From assembly GCF_009930875.1 (NCBI RefSeq), contig NZ_CP025249.1, positions 1,178,001 to 1,242,000 of the forward strand: 64,000 nucleotides of DNA. Direction: 5' to 3'. Of this stretch, positions 38,314-45,931 are shown piece by piece; positions within the stretch are counted from its first letter, which is position 1; every line of letters begins with the position of its first letter. The translations under genes were made by a program, and so were the position numbers. Source of the DNA: Actinomyces sp. 432. Lineage in GTDB: Bacteria; Actinomycetota; Actinomycetes; Actinomycetales; Actinomycetaceae. The notes under the pieces are model-generated. The model was given only the letters and a program-made list of their open reading frames with translations. It had not been told where the DNA came from and did not search any database.

Positions 38314-40014
38314 ATGACTACCATTTCGACTCCTGAAGCCGCTCCCGCCGGGGGCGGCACCGGGAAGGTCCGTCCCTTCGCCATCACCCTGGACACCGCC
38401 TCCTCCCTGGCGAATAAGACCGGCGCCTGGAGGGTGGAACGCCCGGTCTACCGTGACTTCCTCCCACCCTGCAACGACGCCTGCCCGGCGGGGGAGAACA
38501 TTCAGAAATGGCTCTACGACGCCGAGGACGGCTCCTACGAGCGGGCCTGGCGCACGCTCATGCGGGACAACCCGCTGCCCGCCGTCATGGGCCGCGTGTG
38601 CTACCACCCCTGCCAGACCGCCTGCAACCGCGGCAAGGTGGACGAGGCCGTCGGCATTAACGCCGTCGAGCGCTTCCTGGGTGACGAGGCGCTGCGCCGG
38701 GGCTGGCAGCCCGACCCGTGCGCGCCGGATACCGGTAAGCACGTGCTGGTGGTCGGGGCCGGCCCGGCCGGGCTCAGCGCCGCCTACCAGCTGCGCCGCC
38801 GCGGCCACGCCGTCACGGTCCGTGACGCTGCTCCCAAGGCGGGCGGGATGATGCGGTACGGCATCCCCGCCTACCGCCTGCCCCGCGACGTGCTCGACGC
38901 CGAGATCACCCGCATCGAGGGCATGGGGGTCCGCTTCATCCTGGACAGCAAGGTGGACAACATCTCCTCCGAGCTGGACTCCGGCGAGTTCGACGCCGTG
39001 TTCCTGGCCATCGGCGCCCAGGTCGGGCGGCGCACCTACATCCCGGCGGGTGAAGCCGCCCGCATCCTCGACGCCGTAACCCTGCTCAGGGATGTGGAGG
39101 ATGACCGGGAGGCCGGCGCCGACGCCGCCGACCAGCTCATGCTGGGGCGGCGCGTGGTGGTCTACGGCGGCGGCAACACGGCTCTCGACGCCGCCCGCAC
39201 CGCCAAGCGCTTGGGCGCCGAGGAGGCGATCATCGTCTATCGGCGCACCCGCGACCGCATGCCAGCCCACGACTCCGAAGTGGTGGAGGCCCTGGAGGAG
39301 GGCATCCAGATGCGGTGGCTGTCCACCGTCCAGCACGCCGACGCCGGCCAGCTGCGCATCGAGAAGATGGAGCTGGACGAGACCGGCTTCCCCCAGCCCA
39401 CCGGTCAGTTCGAGGACCTGGCCGCCGACTCCCTGGTCCTCGCCCTGGGACAGGAGTCCGACCTGGGCCTGGTCGACGGAGTGGAGGGACTGACCATTGA
39501 GGACGGCGTGGTGCAGGTCGATGAGCAGTTCATGACCGGTCACCCGGGACTGTTCGCCGGCGGTGACATGGTGCCCTCCCAGCGCACCGTCACGGTGGGC
39601 ATCGGGCATGGCAAGCAGGCCGCCCGCGCCATCGACGCCTACCTGCGCGGTGAGGTCTACCAGCACCCGGAGCGCCACCGGCTCGCCGACATCGGCGCCA
39701 TCAACTCCTGGTACTACTCCGACGCGCCTCAGCAGGTGCGCGAGCGCCTGGAGGGGGCCCGCCGCTCCCAGACCTTCGACGAGGTGGTCCAGGGACTGGA
39801 CGCGGACGACGCCCTGTTCGAGGCGCGGCGCTGCATGAGCTGCGGCAACTGCTTCGAGTGCGACAACTGCTTCGGGGTGTGCCCGGACAATGCCGTCATC
39901 AAGCTGGAGCCCGGCAAGCGCTACGCCTTCAACTACGACTACTGCAAGGGCTGCGGCATCTGCGTGGAGGAGTGCCCCTGCGGCGCCATCGAGATGGTCC
40001 CGGAGATGAGCTGA
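38314..40014 (+). CDS. GltD-like NAD(P)H oxidoreductase fused to 2[4Fe-4S] ferredoxin
   Basis: The protein is 566 aa. The N-terminal Fer4-type segment has C-N-D-A-C-P-A-G-E-N and C-Y-H-P-C-Q-T-A-C-N. The FAD-binding GltD-like domain carries G-A-G-P-A-G-L-S-A-A and G-G-G-N-T-A-L-D-A-A. The C-terminal ferredoxin (about residues 505-566) has C-M-S-C-G-N-C, C-P-D and C-K-G-C-G-I-C, which replaces a separate PorD subunit. It probably passes electrons between the oxidoreductase clusters and NAD(P)H, making the enzyme NAD(P)-linked. It is the last gene of the operon and is followed by a large palindrome. Confidence 0.85.
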   Translation: MTTISTPEAAPAGGGTGKVRPFAITLDTASSLANKTGAWRVERPVYRDFLPPCNDACPAGENIQKWLYDAEDGSYERAWRTLMRDNPLPAVMGRVCYHPCQTACNRGKVDEAVGINAVERFLGDEALRRGWQPDPCAPDTGKHVLVVGAGPAGLSAAYQLRRRGHAVTVRDAAPKAGGMMRYGIPAYRLPRDVLDAEITRIEGMGVRFILDSKVDNISSELDSGEFDAVFLAIGAQVGRRTYIPAGEAARILDAVTLLRDVEDDREAGADAADQLMLGRRVVVYGGGNTALDAARTAKRLGAEEAIIVYRRTRDRMPAHDSEVVEALEEGIQMRWLSTVQHADAGQLRIEKMELDETGFPQPTGQFEDLAADSLVLALGQESDLGLVDGVEGLTIEDGVVQVDEQFMTGHPGLFAGGDMVPSQRTVTVGIGHGKQAARAIDAYLRGEVYQHPERHRLADIGAINSWYYSDAPQQVRERLEGARRSQTFDEVVQGLDADDALFEARRCMSCGNCFECDNCFGVCPDNAVIKLEPGKRYAFNYDYCKGCGICVEECPCGAIEMVPEMS

Positions 40015-40023
40015 CGGCAATCT

Positions 40024-40067
40024 GGTTCGGTGGTGGGACTGCGGCGCCGCAGTACCACCGCCGAACC
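40024..40067. repeat. 44-bp near-perfect palindrome (I)
   Basis: Arms 40024-40045 and 40046-40067 are 22 bp each with two mismatches and no spacer. The left arm begins GGTTCGG and ends ACTGCGGC. It starts 10 bp after the oxidoreductase operon stop. As RNA it would form a very stable hairpin, so it may end transcription although no T-run follows. Confidence 0.6.
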
Positions 40068-40195
40068 AAGCGGAGTAATGCGAGCCCGGTTGAACTCCCG
40101 TGGCCCTGAACCGATCGTCGTCGATTATGGGGTTCTTCGTGTTTGTGGGTGTGGGGACAAGGGCTCGGGTTGTTGTGTGGTGGTCGTGTTCGGGT

Positions 40196-40245
40196 TGACG
40201 AGGTCGTGCTCGGCGGGTGTCGACCTGCCGAACACGACCTCGTCA
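40196..40245. repeat. 50-bp imperfect palindrome (II)
   Basis: Arms 40196-40217 and 40224-40245 are 22 bp with two mismatches around a 6-nt centre. The left arm starts TGACGAGGTCGTG and the right arm ends CACGACCTCGTCA. A related TGGTCGTGTTCGG occurs just upstream, near 40180. Confidence 0.6.
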
Positions 40246-40446
40246 GCCCCGCGCCCGCCACGTTCGGGAGGGTTCGGGGCTGATGAGGACGTCTTGGCTG
40301 AATTGAGGTCGTCGTCGGGCCGGTGTCCTGGTGCGTATGCCGTTGCGGGGCATGCACGGGTCATTGAGGGACCGACCGGCATCGTCTACGCACTATCCGT
40401 TGCCCCAGTTGGACCGTCATCGTGCGGTTGGGCCGCCTTAAATGCG

Positions 40447-40470
40447 CTCCCAGACGGTCTCCCAGACGGT
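40447..40470. repeat. Perfect 12-bp tandem duplication
   Basis: CTCCCAGACGGT occurs twice head-to-tail (40447-40458 and 40459-40470) with no mismatch, inside the non-coding region. Confidence 0.6.
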
Positions 40471-40656
40471 CCGAGTGAGGAAACGCGGGGGAGGCTGTGG
40501 GCCCGGGGGATCACTGGAGGCCCCGGTGGGCGCCGGAGACGGCGTCGGGTTGGCCGCCTCGGCCTCTGCTGCGCCACTTCTACCTTTACCGGCTCTTCCG
40601 GTTCGAGGGTGCGTGGTGGTCGCGCCGGGGTGAGGTGCCTGCTGCGCCGGCTGGAC

Positions 40657-40729
40657 GTTAACAACGCTACTTAACGGCCTGCTGTATACCTCCCAGCCCT
40701 TCAGCAGGCCGTTAACAGGCGTTGTTAAC
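40657..40729. repeat. 73-bp inverted repeat (III)
   Basis: Arms of 28 bp (40657-40684 and 40702-40729) match at 25 positions around a 17-nt centre. Both ends read GTTAAC, the inner parts are TTAACGGCCTGCTG and its complement, and the three mismatches are together. The outline resembles a small terminal-inverted-repeat element or a strong cruciform. Confidence 0.65.
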
Positions 40730-40732
40730 CCC

Positions 40733-40766
40733 GAAGTGGCGTTGCAAACCAGGAAGTGGCGTTGCA
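40733..40766. repeat. 14-bp direct repeat, 20-bp period
   Basis: GAAGTGGCGTTGCA occurs at 40733-40746 and 40753-40766, directly beside palindrome III. The flanking CGTTGTTAACC of the palindrome is similar in character, so these may be parts of one repeat family. Confidence 0.55.
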
Positions 40767-41269
40767 GATGATCCCGCGTCGTCGACGGCCGCCCGCCGGC
40801 AGCGAGGACGCTTCCGACGGGCGCGGGATGTGCTAGGGCCGGCGCCTGACGCACGTACGCCGTTGCGGGGGCTCTCCCGGGCGGACGGTCCGCGTATTGC
40901 GTCTGACCCGCAGCAGCGACGACCCGCCGTGAACGGCAACGGTTCGCGGGGATACCTGACACACCGCTGTGGGAGACGCCCAAGCGTCGGGGCCAGATGA
41001 CGAACCTCCCGGTCAACCCGCGAACCACCGCCCCGAACACATGAACCCGCCGCCCGGAAACACCGCGCCTCCGTGCTTCGCCGCGCACCACCGCCATGCA
41101 CCCCGCATCGCACAACCCGGACCCGCACACAACCACCCGACGAACCGCCACCCATCACCCCATCAACCCGCCAGCCCTCAAACACGAGGAGCCCGTTCAT
41201 TTGCGCTTTGGCGTTCTTGCAAGTGGCTGGGCTCTTATGCGTAGGCGACTTGGCTGGGCGCCGACGCGA

Positions 41270-41860
41270 TCAAGCGGGGGTGATGCCCAGGTTCTCTATC
41301 ACCTCGGCGCCGGGCAGGGCCGCCAGCAGTGCCCCGGGCACCAGCAGCTTGGAGTGGCGCACGCCGGAGCCGATGAGCATCGTGTCGCGCGCGGCCACCT
41401 GTGCGTCGAGCAGCAGCCGCCAGTCGGCGGGCAGACCGACCGGGGTGATGCCGCCGTAGGCCATGCCGCTCATCTCCACGGCCTGCTCCATGGGCAGGAA
41501 GGAGGCCTTGCGCACGTCGATGAGCTGCTTGACCAGGTGGTTGACGTCGGCGAAGTCGGTCGCCCGCACCACGCAGGCAGCCAAGCGTCTTTCCCCGGAG
41601 CGTTTGCCCGCCACCAGTACGCAGTTGCCGGTGGCCTCGGGGTTGAGCGAGTACTCCGCGTTGAGCGTATCCGTGTCGGACAGGGCGGGGTCGATCTCAA
41701 CCACCTTCGCAGCACCCGCCAGGTCCCGACCCGCATCGGTGGCGGCGAGGGCCTGCAACGCCGCTGCCACGGGCTGGGCGAGCAGGTCCGTGCGCTCCAG
41801 GGCGGACTGCCAGCCGAGCGTCTCGGCGAAAACATCGGCGGGCTCACGCAGCTCGGTCAT
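41270..41860 (-). CDS. YbaK/EbsC-family aminoacyl-tRNA deacylase
   Basis: The protein is 196 aa from the ATG at 41860, with GAGAGG 9 nt upstream; a TTG three codons earlier is possible. The family pattern is present: K-V-V-E-I-D, N-C-V-L-V-A-G-K, K-A-S-F-L and a G-x-I-T-P-V-G-L-P loop. Such proteins hydrolyse mischarged tRNA such as Cys- or Ala-tRNA(Pro), acting in trans. The divergent partner is the flavin oxidoreductase at 42.1 kb. Substrate specificity cannot be read from the sequence. Confidence 0.82.
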   Translation of the reverse strand: MTELREPADVFAETLGWQSALERTDLLAQPVAAALQALAATDAGRDLAGAAKVVEIDPALSDTDTLNAEYSLNPEATGNCVLVAGKRSGERRLAACVVRATDFADVNHLVKQLIDVRKASFLPMEQAVEMSGMAYGGITPVGLPADWRLLLDAQVAARDTMLIGSGVRHSKLLVPGALLAALPGAEVIENLGITPA

Positions 41861-42099
41861 ACGGCACAACCTCTCAGTTCTGGGCGGTGGGAGGAGTCCT
41901 CGCCAGAGGAGAACTCCACAGGGAGTCTACGGCGGCGTCGATCCATGGTGGTGAGCAACAGCGGGAATGAAGCGTGCCATGCACGGCGTTGCCACCTGCG
42001 ACAGCAACCGAGCGAGGCGCGTGCGCCTCACGAACACCGCCGCGGACCGGAGGCCCGAGAGGGCGTGGGGCCGGCCACGGGAAGACCGAGGTGAAGTAA

Positions 42100-43560
42100 A
42101 TGGGCGGCACCAACACCATCGTCACCGCATCTGGGCAGGTTCAAGAGGTAGACCTGCTCGTCGTCGGCGGAGGCAAGGCGGGCAAATCACTGGCCATGCT
42201 GCGCGCCCGCAAGGGCGACGACGTCGTCATGGTCGAGCGCGACAAGGTCGGCGGCACCTGCATCAACGTCGCCTGCATCCCTACCAAGACCCTCATCACC
42301 TCCGCCCGCGTCCTGCACCAGGTGCAGGGAGCGGCCGCCTACGGCGTGGCCCTGCCCGAGCTAGGCGCCGACGACTCCAGCTCCCGTGATGACACCGCCC
42401 TGCTGACCCGCGCCCACATCGACCTCGCCGCGCTGCGGGCGCGCAAGGAGGGCGTCGTGGGTGGCATGGTGGCGGCCCACGAGACCATGTTCGCCGACTC
42501 CGGGATGGACTTCGTGCGCGGCACCGCGCGTTTTGTGGCCCCACGCACCGTGGAGATCGCCACCGCCGACGGCACCGTGCGCCGGGTGCGGGGCCGGCGC
42601 GTCCTGATCAACACCGGCACCACCCCGGCCGTCCCCGATATCCCGGGCCTGGCCGACGCCCCCTACTGGACCAGCGAGGACCTGCTCAGCCTGCCCGAGC
42701 TGCCCGGGCACCTGCTGATCCTCGGAGGTGGAGTCATCGGCGTGGAGATGGCCTCCCTGATGGGCATGCTGGGCGTGCCCGTAACCCTGCTCCACTCCGG
42801 CGAGCACGTGCTGAACCGGGAGGACGCCGACGTCGCCGCCGAGGTCACCGCCGGGCTAGAGGCCCTCGGTGTGGAGGTCCTCACCGGCGCCCGCGTGAGT
42901 GCGGTGCGCTCCTCCGCCCGCTCCGGCCCCGTGGTGGTGCGTACCGAGGACGGGCGCGAGGCGACCGGTTCGCACCTGCTCGTTGCCCTGGGACGGACCC
43001 CGGTTACGGCCGGCCTGGGCCTGGAGACGGCCGGGGTGGAGCTGACCGAGCGCGGCTTCGTGCGGGTGGACGACCACTTGCGCACCACCGCCGACGGCGT
43101 CTACGCCGCCGGGGACGTGGCCGGCACCCCCATGTTCACGCACGCCTCCTGGAATGACTTCCGCGTGCTGCGGGAATTGCTGGACGGCCGCGAGGCGTCG
43201 ACCGCCGGCCGGGTAATCCCCTGGAGCGTGTTCGCCACCCCCGAGCTCGGGCACGTCGGCCTCACCGAGGCCCAGGCCCGGGCGGCCGGGCACAACGTGC
43301 GCGTCGCCAAGACCCCCACCGCGGCGGTGCCCCGTGCCAAGACCCTGGGCACCACCTCCGGCTTCTACAAGCTGATCATCGACGCCGACACCGACCTGAT
43401 CCTCGGTGCCGCGATCATCGGTGAGAGCGCCGGGGAGGTCATCACCGCCGTCCAGGTGGCCATGCTCGCCGGCATGCCCTGGCAGCAGCTGCGCGACGCC
43501 CCCATCTCTCACCCGACCATGGGGGAGGGGCTCAACATCGTCCTCGACTCGCTGGGCTGA
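42100..43560 (+). CDS. Pyridine nucleotide-disulfide oxidoreductase, MerA/RclA-like
   Basis: A 486-aa class I flavoprotein disulfide reductase. The FAD loop is V-G-G-G-K-A-G-K, the redox pair is C-I-N-V-A-C in G-G-T-C-I-N-V-A-C-I-P-T-K, the NAD(P) loop is G-G-G-V-I-G-V-E, and the C-terminal H-P-T-M-G-E supplies the catalytic His-Glu. It is a homodimeric dithiol reductase. No metal-binding CC tail or HMA domain is present, so it is not a full mercuric reductase. RclA-like oxidative-stress, mycothione-reductase or dihydrolipoamide-like roles are possible. Start ATG has GAGG 9 nt upstream. Confidence 0.82.
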   Translation: MGGTNTIVTASGQVQEVDLLVVGGGKAGKSLAMLRARKGDDVVMVERDKVGGTCINVACIPTKTLITSARVLHQVQGAAAYGVALPELGADDSSSRDDTALLTRAHIDLAALRARKEGVVGGMVAAHETMFADSGMDFVRGTARFVAPRTVEIATADGTVRRVRGRRVLINTGTTPAVPDIPGLADAPYWTSEDLLSLPELPGHLLILGGGVIGVEMASLMGMLGVPVTLLHSGEHVLNREDADVAAEVTAGLEALGVEVLTGARVSAVRSSARSGPVVVRTEDGREATGSHLLVALGRTPVTAGLGLETAGVELTERGFVRVDDHLRTTADGVYAAGDVAGTPMFTHASWNDFRVLRELLDGREASTAGRVIPWSVFATPELGHVGLTEAQARAAGHNVRVAKTPTAAVPRAKTLGTTSGFYKLIIDADTDLILGAAIIGESAGEVITAVQVAMLAGMPWQQLRDAPISHPTMGEGLNIVLDSLG

Positions 43561-43562
43561 CC

Positions 43563-43595
43563 CGGCTTTCACCGCCCTGTCGGCGCTGAAAGCCG
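43563..43595 (+). terminator. Hairpin after disulfide oxidoreductase
   Basis: CGGCTTTCA (43563-43571) and TGAAAGCCG (43587-43595) are perfect 9-bp arms with a 15-nt loop, starting 3 bp past the stop. No T-run follows. Probably a terminator or 3'-end stabiliser. Confidence 0.45.
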
Positions 43596-43602
43596 ACGGG
43601 GC

Positions 43603-43650
43603 GGTGGCAGTATCGATGGCAGTATCGGTGACAGTATCGGTGGCAGTATG
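43603..43650 (+). repeat. 12-bp tandem repeat running into the trmL start codon
   Basis: Four head-to-tail copies of the unit GGTGGCAGTATC: 43603-43614, 43615-43626 (one change), 43627-43638 (one change) and 43639-43650 (last base G). The last copy contains the ATG of trmL at 43648. Each unit carries a CAGTAT that resembles a -10 box. Confidence 0.75.
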
Positions 43651-44118
43651 GCCCGCGTGCTTCACGTCGTCTTCTTCGAGCCCCGCATCCCGGGCAACTC
43701 CGGTGCCGCTATCCGGCTGAGCGCTAATACCGGGGCCATGCTGCACCTGGTGGATCCCCTGTTCGACATGGACAACGCCAAGCTGCGCCGCGCCGGGCTC
43801 GACTATCACGACCTGGCCCGCACGCGCGTACACGCCACCTGGGAGGAGTGCCTGGAGCAGGTCCCCGGACGCATCTTCGCCTTCACCGCCCACACCACCA
43901 CGCTCTACACCGACATCGCCTGGCGCCAGGATGACGCCCTGCTCTTCGGCCCCGAACCCACCGGCCTGCCCGAGCCGATCATGAACCACCCGCGCGTCAC
44001 TGGGCGGGCCCGCATCCCCATGCTTCCCGGCAGCCGCTCGCTCAACCTGGCCAACTCAGCCGCCGTGGGCCTGTACGAGGCCTGGCGCAGTCTCGGCTTT
44101 CCCGGCAGCACCGTGTGA
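43648..44118 (+). CDS. trmL: tRNA (cytidine/uridine(34)-2'-O)-methyltransferase TrmL
   Basis: A 156-aa SPOUT methyltransferase. The N-terminal strand V-V-F-F-E-P-R-I-P-G-N-S-G-A is followed by F-G-P-E-P-T-G-L-P and the knot segment I-P-M-L-P-G-S-R-S-L-N-L-A-N-S. It should 2'-O-methylate the wobble base of tRNA-Leu isoacceptors. Length is typical. The ATG lies within the fourth copy of a 12-bp repeat and no separate Shine-Dalgarno is clear, so translation may be leaderless or use the GGTGG within the repeat. Convergent with the PEBP gene. Confidence 0.9.
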   Translation: MARVLHVVFFEPRIPGNSGAAIRLSANTGAMLHLVDPLFDMDNAKLRRAGLDYHDLARTRVHATWEECLEQVPGRIFAFTAHTTTLYTDIAWRQDDALLFGPEPTGLPEPIMNHPRVTGRARIPMLPGSRSLNLANSAAVGLYEAWRSLGFPGSTV

Positions 44119-44175
44119 GGTGTCCTCCAGGATGGCCACGCAGTCCCGGCGGCCGGTGCGAGCAGGCGCGGAGTG

Positions 44176-44751
44176 CTACCGCGACTCCTGGAGGAACGGG
44201 GCGGCACCGGGCTCGCCCGGCTGGGAGTAGGTGACGGTAAGCAGGGCCCGGGCAATGGCGTGGGTGGAGCACTGGGCGGCCACGGTTGTCGCCGAGGCGT
44301 CGTCATCCAGGCCCAGGGTGTCCACGTCCAACGCATGTACGGCGAAGATATAGCGGTGGTCGCCGTCGCCCGCCGGCGGATAGGGGCCGGACCAGGCATG
44401 CGTGCCCGAGTCGTTGGCGGCATGGAAGGCCGCACCATCCAGCTGGAGGTCGGATTCGCCCACGCCCTGGGGCAGGGAGGTGACCGACACGTCCAGGTCC
44501 TGCACCGTCCAGTGCCACCATCCGGCCGGAGAGGGGGCGTCAGGGTCGAAGCAGGAGACCACGAAGGAGCGGGTCGCGGCTGGGAACCCCGACCAGTGCA
44601 GCTCGGGGGAGATGTTCTCGTGCACTGCCGTGAAGCAGTCGGGCATGCGCTCACCCTCCACTAGATCAGTGGAGGCCAGCGTGAATGAGGGGAGCGCGGG
44701 AAGCGAGTCATAGGGGAACGGTGGGCGCGGGCGGGTCAGATCAGCGGTCAT
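44176..44751 (-). CDS. YbhB/YbcL family phosphatidylethanolamine-binding-like protein
   Basis: A 191-aa PEBP protein with the ligand-pocket motifs F-D-P-D-A-P and D-H-R-Y-I-F and the W-H-W-T-V segment. Bacterial members are cytoplasmic or exported, and their ligands are mostly unknown. No signal peptide is visible. It faces the imuA promoter region across 163 bp and may share that region, although the LexA box lies closer to imuA. Confidence 0.85.
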   Translation of the reverse strand: MTADLTRPRPPFPYDSLPALPSFTLASTDLVEGERMPDCFTAVHENISPELHWSGFPAATRSFVVSCFDPDAPSPAGWWHWTVQDLDVSVTSLPQGVGESDLQLDGAAFHAANDSGTHAWSGPYPPAGDGDHRYIFAVHALDVDTLGLDDDASATTVAAQCSTHAIARALLTVTYSQPGEPGAAPFLQESR

Positions 44752-44872
44752 GGCGTCCTCCTTAGGCGGGCGGAGTCGGGGCCGGCCTGTCGGCCGGGGT
44801 GATGCCCACCACTGTAGACGCGGACCGAGGAGGATTCGTGTCGGCGACCGGAGTTACGCTTGCAACAACACA

Positions 44873-44888
44873 TCGAACAGGTGTTCGA
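44873..44888 (+). promoter_or_regulatory. LexA box (SOS operator) of imuA-imuB
   Basis: TCGAAC-AGGT-GTTCGA is a perfect palindrome matching the actinobacterial/Gram-positive LexA box GAAC-N4-GTTC with matching flanks. TTGCAA (44860-44865) and TTCGAT (44884-44889, 18-nt spacer) could be the -35 and -10, so LexA would cover the promoter. The imuA start is 26 nt downstream, with GGGAGGAG before it. Confidence 0.85.
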
Positions 44889-44914
44889 TAGATGTCCTGT
44901 TGGGAGGAGAAGTC

Positions 44915-45931
44915 ATGGGGTACAGCCGTCGGGGCGCCTATGAGTCGGGAAGCACCTCGCGCGCGGACCGCCTCGCCGCGGCCCGGGAGGCCCTGACTCG
45001 CGCCGAGTCCCGTGCGGGCCTGCACGATCAAGCGGCCAGGCGGATCACCCGAGTGCTGGCCGACGCCGAGCGGGGGGCGCCAATAGCCGGTGCCACCGCG
45101 CTCGCGGCATCGGCCTCCCTCGCGCAGGCGGGGGAGCCGACGCCGGAGTCACTCCTGTCAGTAGGCGCCGATGCCGCCGGGGTGGTGACCCTGACCGGAT
45201 CCACCGGGGCGCTGCTCGCCCTGGCCGCACTCCAGCAAGGCAGGAGCGACTGGTGCGGTGTAGTCGGCTGCGAGGGACTGGGCTGGTGTGCCGCGGCCGA
45301 GGCCGGCCTGGATCTTTCCCGGGTACTAGCCGTACCCGCTGCGGACCTGCCCCCCAATCTGCTTACGGCAGCCCTCGGGGCCCTGCTGGACGGCGTCGCC
45401 GTCCTTCTGGTCTCTGCCGCCGCAGCATCCCGCCTGCTGGCTGGTGACCGCCGCACCCTCCTGGCCCGGGCTCGCGAGCGCGGCTGCCTGATCCTCACTC
45501 CCTTCGCCTGGGAGGGGGCCCGCTTCCTGGAGGCCGAGCCGGATGACTACGACACCGGCCTGCCCGCTGGGCTCACCGCGAGGCAACCGTCTCCACCGGC
45601 CTCCCGGGAGCCGCCTCATACCGGTGTTCTGGTGCCATTGCACAACCACTTGCACGACCACTTGCAGGACCCGCAGCCGCAGGAGATGCGCGGCGGCTAC
45701 CTGCGGCAACTGGCCTGGAACCTGCATGACCGGCGGCGTCCCGGCCGGGCCCGCCTAGTACTGGATGACACCGGCGTGCAGCTGGCGCCCGTACCCGCGC
45801 GGCCTCAGGCCCCCGTACCGGTTGCGCCGGCAGTACGACCGCGCCTGGTTGTCGTAGATCCGGTCACGCCACAGGACCCTCGAGAGGAGGAGGCATGGAC
45901 CTTGCCGGAGAGCCGCGCGCGCCACGGCTGA
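44915..45931 (+). CDS. imuA: ImuA-like SOS mutagenesis accessory protein
   Basis: A 338-aa protein of the actinobacterial ImuA' type, a degenerate RecA-like fold. Where RecA has its P-loop, this protein has T-G-S-T-G-A-L-L-A-L, lacking the Lys. Other RecA-like strands are S-D-W-C-G-V-V-G and A-V-L-L-V-S-A. It works with ImuB and DnaE2/ImuC in error-prone translesion synthesis after DNA damage. The start has GGAGGAG about 8 nt upstream and lies right after a LexA box. It overlaps imuB by 37 bases. Confidence 0.75.
   Translation: MGYSRRGAYESGSTSRADRLAAAREALTRAESRAGLHDQAARRITRVLADAERGAPIAGATALAASASLAQAGEPTPESLLSVGADAAGVVTLTGSTGALLALAALQQGRSDWCGVVGCEGLGWCAAAEAGLDLSRVLAVPAADLPPNLLTAALGALLDGVAVLLVSAAAASRLLAGDRRTLLARARERGCLILTPFAWEGARFLEAEPDDYDTGLPAGLTARQPSPPASREPPHTGVLVPLHNHLHDHLQDPQPQEMRGGYLRQLAWNLHDRRRPGRARLVLDDTGVQLAPVPARPQAPVPVAPAVRPRLVVVDPVTPQDPREEEAWTLPESRARHG

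Larger units (their letters stand above)
40015..41269. other. 1.25-kb repeat-rich intergenic region
   Basis: I see no gene with family resemblance in any frame. The open frames here are antisense-like, Arg/Pro-rich and lack ribosome sites. The region instead holds three long imperfect palindromes, a 12-bp tandem duplication and a 14-bp direct repeat, each listed separately. A CCGTTGCGGGG stretch occurs at about 40341 and again at about 40860. The last 300 bp are strongly C-rich on the plus strand. It could be a decayed element, a dispersed-repeat site or a structured RNA. Confidence 0.5.

Noticed and set aside
40438..41151. 237-aa minus-strand frame in the repeat-rich gap
   Set aside because: Runs straight through palindrome III and the direct repeats, is Arg/Pro-rich and lacks a family or ribosome site.
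42100..43560. Mercuric reductase
   Set aside because: The redox motif fits, but the C-terminal vicinal Cys pair and HMA domain are absent and no mer genes are nearby.
43603..43650. CRISPR array
   Set aside because: Units are 12 bp with no spacers; they are simple tandem repeats.
44124..44194. Inverted repeat CCTCCAGGA/TCCTGGAGG between trmL and the PEBP gene
   Set aside because: Nine-bp arms but a 53-nt loop, and the right arm lies inside the PEBP coding end; likely chance.
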